Shown here piece after piece: positions 1-8,693 of a DNA stretch of 25,517 nt; positions within the stretch are counted from its first letter, which is position 1, and every line of letters begins with the position of its first letter. The stretch covers positions 1 through 25,517 of the forward strand of contig CAJPPG010000009.1 in NCBI GenBank assembly GCA_905372495.1, in the 5' to 3' direction. This DNA comes from Candidatus Saccharimonadota bacterium (GTDB lineage Bacteria > Patescibacteriota > Saccharimonadia > Saccharimonadales > Saccharimonadaceae). A model generated the notes under the pieces. The model was not told the origin of the DNA. It made no database searches and saw nothing but the letters and a program-made list of their open reading frames with translations. The translations under genes and the position numbers were made by a program.

Positions 1-1289
1 CTGTTATGGTGCCAGTTTGGTTGATTATCCTGGCAGTTCTTGGACTTTATAACAAAAAAATCTTCCTAGGGCGCTCTCGTTGGAAGGAAATTTCTCGTCT
101 CTTTGCCGCCTCTGTTATTGGTGTTATGTTTTTAATCAGCTTTGACTTTTTTCTTGAAGGCGACCTCTTTCCAGTCCGTCTTATTGCTTTTTACGCTATG
201 GTCATCTGTTTCTTTTCGCTCACCATCGTCCGTTTCTTCCTTAAACTCATTCGTCGACTTATTCTTCAGCAGCGTATTGGCTCACTTCGCGCCATTATTG
301 TCGGCAATACTAAGGCAACCTCTCGTCTAATTTCACAAATGCTTGATTTTCCTGAAGAAGGCTATCGTGTAGTCGGCGTTGTGGCAGGGAATCAATTTAT
401 TCCCAAAGAATATCGCAAAAAACTTCAGTATTCCTCATTAAAAGAAGCCCTTAAAGAGTGTGAAGCGGATGTAATCTTTCAGACCGATGAAAAACAAACC
501 GAATACGTCTATCGTCAGTCAATTAATCATCATCTTCATTATTATTTCACTCCTTCCGAAACTACTCTCTCAACCTCTATGGGAGAATTAGAACTTATCG
601 GTAGTACTCCCGTTATTATGGTTAAAGTAACGCCACTAGTCGGTAGCGCTAAGGTAGCTAAGCGCGTCATGGACCTTATCTTAGGACTAATCTTGCTTCT
701 CCTCGCCTCTCCGTTTATGCTGATTATTTGGCTTCTTATTAAAATATCCACTCCAAGAGCACACGCTATTTATTCTGAAATTCGACTTAGTCGCTTTAAT
801 CAAAAAGTGAAAATTCATAAGTTCCGCAGTATGAAGATTGAATATTGCGGTATGAGTCCTGAGGCTGCTTTTCAAAAAATGGAACAGGAAGGGAAGATTA
901 AAGACGCAAATAAGCTTAGTAAAGAATATCGTGATAATGGTGATTTTCTTGAACATGATCCTCGTATCACAAAAATTGGCAGATTTATTCGCGCCACCTC
1001 ACTTGATGAATTGCCTCAACTCATCAACGTGGTAAAGGGTGATATTTCTCTTGTAGGCCCTCGTGCACTTGTTCCCGGCGAACTTAGAAACTATGGCGAT
1101 CGCTCACTCCTCCTTACTGTTAAGTCTGGTCTCACTGGCCTTGCACAAGTTTCCGGACGACGTTCAATCAGCTTCGATGAACGTCGCGCTCTTGATCTCT
1201 ATTACATCCAGAACTGGTCCGTTCTCTTTGATCTGCAGATTATTTTGCGTACCATCAAGGCAGTTTTAATTCGTAAAGGTGCCAAATAA
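1..1289 (+). CDS. Polyprenyl-phosphate sugar-1-phosphate transferase (WbaP/PglC-type), 5' partial
   Basis: The product would transfer a sugar-1-phosphate from a nucleotide sugar to undecaprenyl phosphate at the inner face of the membrane, the first step of a surface polysaccharide. The C-terminal half (from about residue 217, counting from the ATG at 6) is a typical bacterial sugar transferase domain: one long hydrophobic helix, then KFRSM near 271, DELPQ near 333, GDISLVGPR and GLTGLAQVSGR near 375. The N-terminal part has hydrophobic segments and a CoA-binding-like middle domain as in the long family members. The reading frame is open to the left edge and only about two N-terminal membrane helices remain, fewer than usual, so the true start is probably outside the window and the ATG at 6 is internal. 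It overlaps the next gene by one base (TAATG), indicating translational coupling. The sugar specificity cannot be read from sequence. Confidence 0.9.
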   Translation, partial: VMVPVWLIILAVLGLYNKKIFLGRSRWKEISRLFAASVIGVMFLISFDFFLEGDLFPVRLIAFYAMVICFFSLTIVRFFLKLIRRLILQQRIGSLRAIIVGNTKATSRLISQMLDFPEEGYRVVGVVAGNQFIPKEYRKKLQYSSLKEALKECEADVIFQTDEKQTEYVYRQSINHHLHYYFTPSETTLSTSMGELELIGSTPVIMVKVTPLVGSAKVAKRVMDLILGLILLLLASPFMLIIWLLIKISTPRAHAIYSEIRLSRFNQKVKIHKFRSMKIEYCGMSPEAAFQKMEQEGKIKDANKLSKEYRDNGDFLEHDPRITKIGRFIRATSLDELPQLINVVKGDISLVGPRALVPGELRNYGDRSLLLTVKSGLTGLAQVSGRRSISFDERRALDLYYIQNWSVLFDLQIILRTIKAVLIRKGAK

Positions 1290-2746
1290 TGTCAGTTTCT
1301 TCTAATTGCAACTCAAAAGAATCCCATTATAGCCCCCATAGTTTCACTCATCAACTCAAAGATCGTCATCTAAAAATCGCCCTCGTCTGTGACTGGCTCA
1401 CTGTTGTTGGTGGCGCAGAACAGGTGCTTCGTGAAATCCATCAGCTATTTCCTCAGGCTCCCATCTATACTTCTCAATATCGCCCCCGTAAAATTGACTG
1501 GTTTAAAGATGCTGAGGTTAAAACTGGCTGGTTAAATTTTCTGCCAGCTTTCACCAGGCGTTTTATCGCCCCTTTGCGTCAAGCATACTTTAAGAATCTC
1601 GATCTTTCGCATTATGATTTAGTTATTTCCGTATCTGGCTGTGATGCTAAGTTTGTGAAGACTCGTCCAGGCACTCATTTTTGTTACTGTCATGTTCCTA
1701 CACAATACTACTGGGGAAAGAGTAAAGAATACCAAGAAGATCCCGGTTTTGGTCCGCTCAATTTTCTCGTCAGACCTATCTTTAAGCTCCTCCTCCCAGG
1801 TCTAAGAAGAAAAGACTTAGAAGCAGCTGTCAGGCCAGATTTTTATATCACAATCTCTGAGTTTGCTAAATCTGAAATCAAAAAATACTATAAGAGGGAA
1901 GCAGAGATCATTTTTCCTCCGGTCAATACAGAGAAATTTTCAGAGGTCGCAGAATACAAGAACATCAGACAAGGGAATTGTCAAACAAAAGAACAACATA
2001 AAAATAAAAAAAGTCAAATAAACCAAAAATCATACGACACAATAAATACTACAAAAAGTCAAATTAAACAAAATATTTATCACACCACAAAATCAAATAA
2101 AAATCAAATTGAACTTGTGGAAAACTCCCCAAACGGCGATCAGTACTTTATTAATTTTTCACGTCAAGTTGGCTGGAAGCGACTCGATCTTGCAATTGAG
2201 GCCTGTATTGATGCAGGTCAGCCACTAGTTTTAATTGGTGATGGTCCTGAACATCAAAGACTGCTTCAATTAAGCATTGCTCACCCCGAGCTGGTTACTC
2301 TTCATTCTACTCTTCCACAATCAGAACTTAAAGAATACCTCAAAAACGCCAAGGCCTTCATTTTTCCATCCGAGGAACCTTTTGGTATTGCACCTGTCGA
2401 AGCTCTCGCTGCGGGTTGTCCAGTTATCGCCTATAATAAAGGTGGCGCCAAAGACTACATAGAAGACGGTAAAAATGGCCTCTTTTTTGAGTCACAAACC
2501 ATCAATTCCCTTGTTTCTGCGATAAAAAAATTTAACCAGCTTTCTCAAGTATCTGCCGATATTACGCTATCTTCAAATAAAGCTCCACAAGAAAGTCAGA
2601 TATCGCACTCTTCCCTCCTTTCACCGCTAGAAATTTCCAAGACTGCCGAAAAATTTTCAAACCAACACTTTAAGGAGCAGTTCGAAGCATACCTCATGCA
2701 GAACCTCACCATCACAAAAACATGTAATAATCAAGACTCTAATTAA
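1289..2746 (+). CDS. GT4-type glycosyltransferase with low-complexity insert
   Basis: A 485-aa retaining GT-B glycosyltransferase that probably adds a sugar to the lipid-linked chain begun by the upstream enzyme. The N-terminal nucleotide-fold domain starts near residue 28 and carries the early glycine motif VVGGAEQVL at 39-47. The C-terminal domain has the family EX7E motif, with glutamates 363 and 371 in EPFGIAPVE, followed by the GGAKDYIEDGKNG nucleotide-sugar loop. The first 27 residues are polar and not part of the fold. Between the two domains (about residues 222-284) lies a Lys/Asn/Gln/Thr-rich stretch encoded by very A-rich DNA and built of degenerate 15-residue repeats; family members normally have only a short linker here. 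The last 60 residues are also Ser/Gln-rich. The start overlaps the stop of the transferase gene and the ligase gene follows after 14 bases, so all three are likely one operon. Confidence 0.9.
   Translation: MSVSSNCNSKESHYSPHSFTHQLKDRHLKIALVCDWLTVVGGAEQVLREIHQLFPQAPIYTSQYRPRKIDWFKDAEVKTGWLNFLPAFTRRFIAPLRQAYFKNLDLSHYDLVISVSGCDAKFVKTRPGTHFCYCHVPTQYYWGKSKEYQEDPGFGPLNFLVRPIFKLLLPGLRRKDLEAAVRPDFYITISEFAKSEIKKYYKREAEIIFPPVNTEKFSEVAEYKNIRQGNCQTKEQHKNKKSQINQKSYDTINTTKSQIKQNIYHTTKSNKNQIELVENSPNGDQYFINFSRQVGWKRLDLAIEACIDAGQPLVLIGDGPEHQRLLQLSIAHPELVTLHSTLPQSELKEYLKNAKAFIFPSEEPFGIAPVEALAAGCPVIAYNKGGAKDYIEDGKNGLFFESQTINSLVSAIKKFNQLSQVSADITLSSNKAPQESQISHSSLLSPLEISKTAEKFSNQHFKEQFEAYLMQNLTITKTCNNQDSN
1958..2135 (+). 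repeat. A-rich degenerate 45-bp repeat inside the glycosyltransferase gene
   Basis: The DNA is strongly A-rich and contains AAAAAGTCAAAT near 2008 and again near 2053, followed by a shorter third echo near 2090. In protein this reads as repeated KSQI-Q-Y-T-TKS units of about 15 residues. It looks like an in-frame expansion between the two Rossmann domains. Confidence 0.6.
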
Positions 2747-2760
2747 GAAAGGTTATCTTG

Positions 2761-4356
2761 ATGTCAAAAAAATCGGTTCATAAAAACAGCCACAACCTCT
2801 CTAAACTCCAGCATCTTATGTTTCTCTGTCTGCCATTTTGTTTATTTTTTTCTTATCATCCAGTTATTCCTATCTTTAGTACCAGCACTACCAATTTCGA
2901 ATTCTCTCTTCCGCTTCTATGGCTACTACTTTTTGCCACTCTTTCTCTACCTGAAAATTATCGCCTCCTCAAGAAATCTTTAATCATACTTATAGAATCC
3001 AGACATTTATTTAAAAAGCAACAAAAAAATACTCATCCTAGTTCCAAAGAATTTCGCAGTAGTTTATTTCGCCTTCTTTCTTTTGTCTACCCACTTTCTG
3101 TCACGGTTCTTAGTTTATTTTCTGCAAACTTCTTACGTGCAATTCTTGCCGCAGGCATCATCTGGTGTATTCATCTTTCCCTATTGACATTTATAGAAAA
3201 TATTGCACAATATAAAAAAGAAATAGGGAAAAGTGTGCAAAAGAACCTTCTCATTGCCGCCGCTTTTGTTTCGTTATTTTGTTGGCTTCAATCAATTCTT
3301 GATGTTATCGGTACCCCCCGTGACCTTACTCTGCTCTGTAATGGTTGTGTTTCAAACGTTTTTGGTTTTCCTCATCCAAATGGTTTTGCTATCGAGCCAC
3401 AATTTATGGCCAATCTTCTTCTTGCTCCGGTTTTTCTGAGTCTTTACTATCTTCTCGAAATTCCAAAGCATCAGAATTTTCCCTTAAATCTCAGTCCATA
3501 TCAGGCTTCAAACTTCGGTCGTTTTCTTCGTCTCTTTCTTCCTTTTCTTCTTATTTCCACACTCTATCTCACGCTGTCTCGTGGTGCCATCTTTGCTTTT
3601 TGGGCAGGTATTTTTGTTCTATTTGTCTATAAAACCATCCAGCTCGCTAAGTCAAAAAGCCATTCTGCCAAGCTTTTTTTTCGCCAGTCACTCACTTTTC
3701 TTTCTGTAGTTCTTCTGCCACTCCTCTTTGTTTTATTCTCTCAAGGAGTTCTGACAGAGCTAGGCCCCACTAACCAAACATTCATGGATGGGGTTAGTAC
3801 TTCGGTCAGCCAAATATCACTAGGTCGGATTAATCTTGCCAGCTCTTTTCACTCTCCAGATGAGAGTAATACCATCCAGGAGACTGACCAAAGCAGTAAT
3901 CAGCCAATCTTTACTGGTTATATTGAAGAATCAACTCAAATTCGTCTCAGTCTTAATAAGTTAGCAATCTCCTCTTGGCGAACCTCAATCTGGCGTATGT
4001 TTTTTGGCGTTGGCCTCGGTGCTACCGGATTGCAACTTTACCAAGAATTCCCTGAGCTTGGTAGTCCCAAAGAAATCATTCAAAATGAATATCTCGCCAT
4101 CCTTTATGAGCAAGGTCTTTATGGTGTTGCCGCGCTTATTTTGACAGCGTTCATGCTGATTAAGCTATATATATTACACAATAAAAAATCAATTTCCTTC
4201 TATGGCTTTATTCTTATGCTGTCTTTTGCTATCACTATTAATTTCTTTTCCGGCCTCCCCAATGCTCTACACATCTACTTACTACCAGCCTTAATCTTCT
4301 TTAAAACTGAAGCCGACCTACAAGAAAATAGTAAATATGCTCTTCGGTTTCGTTAG
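2761..4356 (+). CDS. O-antigen ligase / Wzy polymerase-like membrane protein
   Basis: A 531-aa protein with about ten or more hydrophobic helices and a long extracytoplasmic loop in the C-terminal half (roughly residues 335-400), the layout of the Wzy_C/WaaL superfamily that polymerises lipid-linked glycans or ligates them to an acceptor. Family-like points are the HPNGFA segment near 200, the TLSRGA helix near 275, and the late GVGLGATG plus QNEYLAILYEQGLYG block before the final helices. The ATG at 2761 is chosen over the TTG at 2758 because AAGAAAGG lies about 8 bases upstream. It closes the polysaccharide operon. Its last 56 bases overlap the 3' end of the opposite-strand gene. Whether it polymerises or ligates is not decidable from sequence. 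Confidence 0.85.
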   Translation: MSKKSVHKNSHNLSKLQHLMFLCLPFCLFFSYHPVIPIFSTSTTNFEFSLPLLWLLLFATLSLPENYRLLKKSLIILIESRHLFKKQQKNTHPSSKEFRSSLFRLLSFVYPLSVTVLSLFSANFLRAILAAGIIWCIHLSLLTFIENIAQYKKEIGKSVQKNLLIAAAFVSLFCWLQSILDVIGTPRDLTLLCNGCVSNVFGFPHPNGFAIEPQFMANLLLAPVFLSLYYLLEIPKHQNFPLNLSPYQASNFGRFLRLFLPFLLISTLYLTLSRGAIFAFWAGIFVLFVYKTIQLAKSKSHSAKLFFRQSLTFLSVVLLPLLFVLFSQGVLTELGPTNQTFMDGVSTSVSQISLGRINLASSFHSPDESNTIQETDQSSNQPIFTGYIEESTQIRLSLNKLAISSWRTSIWRMFFGVGLGATGLQLYQEFPELGSPKEIIQNEYLAILYEQGLYGVAALILTAFMLIKLYILHNKKSISFYGFILMLSFAITINFFSGLPNALHIYLLPALIFFKTEADLQENSKYALRFR

Positions 4357-5497
4357 TACTCCTATTAACTCCCAAGCTATTCTCATTGCAGCTGTAATAA
4401 GATTCCTCTGGATCTGTTTTTAGGCTATAAAATTGTTCTATTTCTAGTCCAGATTCTTGCGATAAAATATATCGTTCTTGATCCAAATTACCAATTTTAT
4501 TATCTCGACAAACTAACGCGTACTCGGTGTCAAGCTCATCAATAAAAATATAAACCTTACAATCCGCTGCGCTTTTAAACATCGTATGAAAACGTAACTC
4601 TCCAGCAGATTTTATGTCAAATCTCTCTAATATTTCAGAAGCAACCTTTCTTGGCAGAAACTTTGGCTCGGATTGATCGCCACATAAACGTACATATCGT
4701 CGTAGTAATGGAAATAATAGATTCCGTTCTTCAAAGTATTCCGGAAAATCCCTCAATTCACACAAAGCCAACCAACTCTGTCTATTTAGTTCGCCTAATA
4801 ATCTTGGTTCATTTATATTTCGCTTGTCAATATCCTTAGTTTCTTTTGGCCACTCTCGTGCATACTTGAAGGTCTTTGAATTAAAAATCTTTAGTTTTTC
4901 CTCAGTCAAGCTCTCTATTCCAATACCAAGTAAACTTTTTGCATCTGCTATCGCATTCTTATAAATAATTTCACAAATATTTTTATCTAATTCTTCGAGG
5001 TTTTGTGACTGTGGACGTGGTATTGCTGAAACCCTTTCAGCTCCAATGAATCTCCTTTTAAACAAAGCAATCTCAAGTTCGTCGTGTTCCGCAATCTCTG
5101 TTTTTAATTTTTTAATAGTATCCACTGCTATAGGTTTGGCAATTTCCGCCATTACGCAACGGTATCCATTATTCGCCCAATACATGTATCCTTCGTAATC
5201 ACCAGATTCGTTTGTCTTATCAAGGCCATCATGGCTAGTTAGCCATCTTTTTACTTCGAATGAGTAAGAAAAATCAGGATAGTAGTAACAATCTAAGGTT
5301 TCTGGTACTTCTTCTTGTCCACAAACCCATGTAATATAATCTGCAACCTCTAATATGTAATATGCTGCAGACCTTTTATCATGAAAAAAATACCAAAAAG
5401 TGTCTGGATCTACTTCATGATATCCAATAAATTCTAATTTATCATCAATTCGATAAAACTTTAAAATATCCGCAAATTCTTCTCTCGAGAGTTCCAT
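4301..5497 (-). CDS. Uncharacterised 398-aa protein
   Basis: I do not recognise this family. The protein is acidic, rich in Tyr, Phe, Glu and Asp, and has no signal peptide or membrane helix, so it is probably cytoplasmic. The N-terminal 150 residues are dense in aromatics (for example WYFFHDKRSAAYYILE near 35-50); the middle is helical and charged. The open frame is long, uses ordinary codons and begins with an ATG preceded by a possible promoter (TATACT near 5532-5537), which supports a real gene. It runs against the polysaccharide operon and ends inside the last codons of the ligase gene. It is more AT-rich than its neighbours and sits alone on its strand, consistent with an acquired gene, but no mobile element is visible. 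Confidence 0.7.
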   Translation of the reverse strand: MELSREEFADILKFYRIDDKLEFIGYHEVDPDTFWYFFHDKRSAAYYILEVADYITWVCGQEEVPETLDCYYYPDFSYSFEVKRWLTSHDGLDKTNESGDYEGYMYWANNGYRCVMAEIAKPIAVDTIKKLKTEIAEHDELEIALFKRRFIGAERVSAIPRPQSQNLEELDKNICEIIYKNAIADAKSLLGIGIESLTEEKLKIFNSKTFKYAREWPKETKDIDKRNINEPRLLGELNRQSWLALCELRDFPEYFEERNLLFPLLRRYVRLCGDQSEPKFLPRKVASEILERFDIKSAGELRFHTMFKSAADCKVYIFIDELDTEYALVCRDNKIGNLDQERYILSQESGLEIEQFYSLKTDPEESYYSCNENSLGVNRSTNETEEHIYYFLVGRLQF

Positions 5498-5531
5498 GTC
5501 TTTAAAATACTAAGTTTATTATTACATCTCT

Positions 5532-5539
5532 AGTATAAT
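5532..5539. promoter_or_regulatory. Divergent -10-like boxes
   Basis: On the minus strand TATACT (5537-5532) lies about 35 bases from the ATG of the 398-aa gene. On the plus strand TATAAT (5534-5539) overlaps it. Neither has a good -35, so this is a candidate only. Confidence 0.35.
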
Positions 5540-5578
5540 AGATTTTTTTCTAATTAAGTTAAATAATGTGAATGTATT

Positions 5579-5637
5579 ATTCTCGCTTTTCAAAAGAGAA
5601 TAAATTACTTAAAATAGATTAAGATCTAGCAAAGGAG
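5579..5637 (+). promoter_or_regulatory. pta promoter region with palindrome and RBS
   Basis: An interrupted palindrome ATTCTC...GAGAAT spans 5579-5601. It overlaps a weak -35 (TTTTCA, 5587-5592) that is 17 bases from TAAAAT (5610-5615). AAAGGAG at 5631-5637 is a good ribosome binding site for the ATG at 5643. The palindrome is in a position where a repressor could block the promoter. Confidence 0.45.
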
Positions 5638-5642
5638 TAAAA

Positions 5643-6485
5643 ATGAAGCGAATCGTCTTTCCCGAATTTAATCATCCCTATATTCAAGAGGCTATAAAAA
5701 TTGCCAAGCAGAAATATCCTGAGTTTGAGGCTATTGGCGCAGACAATTTGGAACATGCCGCCGCTGCAGTAAAAAACCAAATTGCTGACTCCATGATTGC
5801 TGGTATCGATTATACATCGAGAGAGGTAATCCTCACTGCCCGTGATATTATTGGCGTTAAAAATCCTCGCAATCTTGAAAAACCCACTTTTTCTGCTAGC
5901 TTTATCTTTACTAAGCTAAATCAAGCCAGCCCCATCGGTCAATCTGTGTTTATCCTCGGTGATGCCGCTGCCTGTAAACATCCAAACTTCGAGCAACTTT
6001 ATGATATCACTCTCCAAACCGCCGATACCGCTGCTAAATATTTCGCACATCTTCAAAAAGATGCAACTGATCCGACGGTAGTTGACTTTCTTACTCCGCG
6101 CGTCGCCATGCTTAGTTTTTCTACTCTCGGCTCCGGCGGCAAAGATGACACAATTTCTCTCGTGCAGGAAGTGCTTGCAAAAGTAAATGCAGATCAGCCA
6201 AATCTTCTTATTGATGGTGAATTGCAACTTGATGCCGCCATTAATCCTCGTATCGGCACCAAAAAAGCCCCAAACTCAAAAGTTGCTGGCTTTGCTAATG
6301 TTCTCATCGTGCCCGATCTTAATTCCGGCAATATTCTCTATAAAGCCATGGAGCAATTTGGTAACTTCACCGCTGCCGGTCCAATCCTTCAAGGTTTTAA
6401 TGCTCCCATCTCGGACCTTTCTCGAGGTAGCACCGTTCTCGATATTGTCTCAGTCATCGAAACCGAGTTAGCTCTCATTAGCTAA
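5643..6485 (+). CDS. pta: Phosphate acetyltransferase (short form)
   Basis: The enzyme interconverts acetyl-CoA and acetyl phosphate; with acetate kinase it yields ATP and acetate in fermentative cells. The family blocks are in order: MLSFSTLGSGG at 156-166, DGELQLDAA at 191-199, the ANVLIVPDLNSGN block at 218-230, and GPILQGFNAPISDLSRG at 246-262. At 280 residues it is shorter than the usual 320-340; the N-terminal domain is trimmed while the C-terminal catalytic blocks are intact. A phosphate butyryltransferase cannot be fully excluded, but the block spacing fits Pta better. No acetate kinase gene is in the window. A good AAAGGAG site precedes the ATG, and the next gene follows after 34 bases with its own promoter. 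Confidence 0.85.
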   Translation: MKRIVFPEFNHPYIQEAIKIAKQKYPEFEAIGADNLEHAAAAVKNQIADSMIAGIDYTSREVILTARDIIGVKNPRNLEKPTFSASFIFTKLNQASPIGQSVFILGDAAACKHPNFEQLYDITLQTADTAAKYFAHLQKDATDPTVVDFLTPRVAMLSFSTLGSGGKDDTISLVQEVLAKVNADQPNLLIDGELQLDAAINPRIGTKKAPNSKVAGFANVLIVPDLNSGNILYKAMEQFGNFTAAGPILQGFNAPISDLSRGSTVLDIVSVIETELALIS

Positions 6486-6490
6486 AATCA

Positions 6491-6516
6491 TGTTATGATA
6501 AACCAATAGAAAGGAG
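6491..6516 (+). promoter_or_regulatory. Extended -10 promoter and RBS for the phosphohexomutase gene
   Basis: TGtTATGAT (6491-6499) is an extended -10 without a clear -35. AAAGGAG follows at about 6509-6515, so the predicted mRNA has a very short leader that still holds a Shine-Dalgarno site. The promoter lies almost directly after the pta stop. Confidence 0.55.
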
Positions 6517-6519
6517 ATT

Positions 6520-8133
6520 ATGAAGGGTAAAATTAAATATTTCGGTACAGACGGTATTCGCCAGAAAGCAGACGCCTTTACTCCCGGTTTTATCCAGGCT
6601 ATCACCTTAGGGATTGTCCGCTATCTAGGTAATGCCCGTGAAACTGCTGACGGTATGGAGCGCCCGGTTAAGGTTTTGCTTGGTGGCGACACTAGGGAAT
6701 CTACGGAGTGGATTCTCCGTTATTTTGAAGAAGCCCTCGAAACTGTTGGTATTGACCACGGCAATGTCGGCGTTCTTCCTACTCCAGCTATTAATTATGC
6801 ATTCTATCAAATGGGCTACGATCTTGCTATTGATGTCACTGCCTCCCATAATCCTGCTTCCGATAATGGTATTAAAATTTTTGAACGAGGTGATTCCATT
6901 GGCGGTCTTGAGGCGGTTATGCCGGGCGGCGTCGGTTTTAAAGGTACCGGTACAACCACAAGCGGTAAAGATCTTTCCTCCTGTATTAAAAAATATCCAT
7001 ATGGTGTTAAATTAAGTCAAGCTGGCGTTCAGGCTATCGAGAATGCTCTTGAAAATGAAACCGGCTTCGATGTCGGTTCTGTCGAGTATGCTGAAGATCT
7101 TCATCAGCAAGCCAAAGATATTTATCTTGATCATCTCAAAGAGTATCTTTCAAGTTTTGGTCCGTCCACTCTTGCGCAGCGTGAAAAACCCGATTTTTCA
7201 GAATTAAAAATTGGTCTCGATTGTGCCAATGGTGCCACTAGTGTTACCGCTCGCGAAATCTTTGAACATTTTGGCGCTCAAGTGGAGGTCATTCATAGCG
7301 ATTCTAGTTATGGTGAGACGATTAACCAGTCTTGTGGTAGCACTCATCTTGATTCTCTAATTCAATTAGTAAAAGCACATCAGCTTGACTTTGGTGCCGC
7401 TTTCGATGGTGATGGTGATCGCTGTTTAATGGTTGACAAAAATGGCAACGTTATTGATGGTGACGACATGGTTGCTTGTATTGCTAGCTACTTGGGTCTG
7501 CCAAAAATTGCCATTACCATCATGGCAAATAAGGGTCTATTGAATTGGTCTAAGGATACCGGCATCGAACTTGTTATGACAGATGTTGGTGATCAGAATG
7601 TCTCCGCTAAAATGCGCGAGGAGGGAATCCTTCTCGGTGGAGAACAGAGTGGACATATTATTTTACCAGGTGAATCCATGGGTGACGGTGTTCTTACTGC
7701 TTTGGTTATCTCTAAAATTTATAGCGAAACATTAAGAAGAAGGCAGCATGAAGATCAACTTATCCTGGATTATGAAGCTATGCAAGAAGCCAAAAAACAG
7801 GAACAGGGTAAAGAATCGGCTATCCAAAAAACCTCTCAAGAAGTTTCCCTGTCTTCTATCTGTTCTTCCTTACAAAAGCTTCCTCAGGTAATCAAAAATC
7901 AAACAGTCAGTCCTTCCCTTAAACAAGCCTTTCGTAGTCATCAGCCATTTGCCGAAGATTTTATCGCTCAGAAAACTACCGAACTCACCCCTCTCGGCTG
8001 GAGTCTCAATATTCGTGCCAGTGGTACCGAGGAACTCGTGCGTATTACTATTTGGGGTGATGACCCTGATAAAATCAACCAAAAAGCTTTAGAAATTGCT
8101 ACCGATTTGCAAGCACTTGAAAGTTCCCTCTAG
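6520..8133 (+). CDS. glmM: Phosphoglucosamine mutase-type phosphohexomutase
   Basis: The likely reaction is glucosamine-6-phosphate to glucosamine-1-phosphate, feeding UDP-GlcNAc for peptidoglycan and surface glycan. All four hallmarks of the alpha-D-phosphohexomutase family are present: TASHNP with the phosphoserine at 109, the metal loop DGDGDR at 296-301, the sugar loop GGEQSGH at 373-379, and the phosphate loop RASGTEELVRI at 499-509. GGEQSGH and the N-terminal FGTDGIR match GlmM rather than ManB. At 537 residues it is about 90 longer than typical GlmM. The extra length is a Gly/Thr-rich stretch at about 125-162 and a charged, Gln/Ser-rich stretch at about 408-475 before domain 4. The start at 6520 follows an AAAGGAG site. 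The substrate is inferred from motif similarity. Confidence 0.85.
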   Translation: MKGKIKYFGTDGIRQKADAFTPGFIQAITLGIVRYLGNARETADGMERPVKVLLGGDTRESTEWILRYFEEALETVGIDHGNVGVLPTPAINYAFYQMGYDLAIDVTASHNPASDNGIKIFERGDSIGGLEAVMPGGVGFKGTGTTTSGKDLSSCIKKYPYGVKLSQAGVQAIENALENETGFDVGSVEYAEDLHQQAKDIYLDHLKEYLSSFGPSTLAQREKPDFSELKIGLDCANGATSVTAREIFEHFGAQVEVIHSDSSYGETINQSCGSTHLDSLIQLVKAHQLDFGAAFDGDGDRCLMVDKNGNVIDGDDMVACIASYLGLPKIAITIMANKGLLNWSKDTGIELVMTDVGDQNVSAKMREEGILLGGEQSGHIILPGESMGDGVLTALVISKIYSETLRRRQHEDQLILDYEAMQEAKKQEQGKESAIQKTSQEVSLSSICSSLQKLPQVIKNQTVSPSLKQAFRSHQPFAEDFIAQKTTELTPLGWSLNIRASGTEELVRITIWGDDPDKINQKALEIATDLQALESSL

Positions 8134-8177
8134 CTAGTTTAACTCTTAAGCTCACTACTTAATCGTAAAGGAAAAAT

Positions 8178-8666
8178 ATGATCAAGATTATTACAGTTAC
8201 AGAATATAATAAAGCAGTTGCCGACAGGATTCGACAATTACTTATCCAACTTTCACGCAGTGGTAAAGATAAGGGTGAAATTCCGCAAGAATGGTTCGAA
8301 CAACTCATTTCTTCTCCTTGGCATGATTGTCTTCTTGCAGTTGATCTGGCAGAAGATAGTAATACTAAACAAGATTTATTAATTCTTCCTGAACAGATTC
8401 TTGGTATGGCCTCAGTCTCTGTAATTTTTGGTGCCGGCATTGGTAAAAATGCTTATCTTGAAGATTTTGTTGTAGATCAATCAGCCCGTGGTAAAGGTGT
8501 CGGACACCTCCTTTTTCAGGCTTATGAAAATTGGGCAAGGGAAAAAGGCTGTAAAAATCTCGAATTCACCTGTGGTCAAGGCCGCGAAGCTGCTCAGCAA
8601 TTCTATAGAGATCACGGTGCGGCAAAATATGACACCAACTTCTTTCGAAAAAAGCTAGATAACTAA
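8178..8666 (+). CDS. GNAT-family N-acetyltransferase
   Basis: A 162-aa acetyl-CoA-dependent acetyltransferase. The acetyl-CoA pyrophosphate loop is visible as ARGKGVGHLL near residues 103-112, preceded by the strand YLEDFVVD. The late strand-turn segment EFTCGQGREAAQQFYRDHGA follows, as in small-molecule or aminoacyl acetyltransferases of this fold. A predicted helical N-terminus covers the first 40 residues. The substrate cannot be inferred. The ATG at 8178 has AAAGGA about 7 bases upstream. It lies 44 bases after the mutase gene and 27 bases before a small unknown gene, so it may be cotranscribed with one or both. Confidence 0.88.
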   Translation: MIKIITVTEYNKAVADRIRQLLIQLSRSGKDKGEIPQEWFEQLISSPWHDCLLAVDLAEDSNTKQDLLILPEQILGMASVSVIFGAGIGKNAYLEDFVVDQSARGKGVGHLLFQAYENWAREKGCKNLEFTCGQGREAAQQFYRDHGAAKYDTNFFRKKLDN

Positions 8667-8693
8667 TTTATCTTAAAATTTAGAAAGGTATAA

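Noticed and set aside
1958..2135. Repeat-rich A-rich patch as a CRISPR array, intein or inserted element
   Set aside because: It stays in frame, the repeats are degenerate with no spacers, and no splicing or transposase motif is present.
2758..2760. TTG as the start of the O-antigen ligase-like gene
   Set aside because: The ATG directly after it has better spacing from AAGAAAGG.
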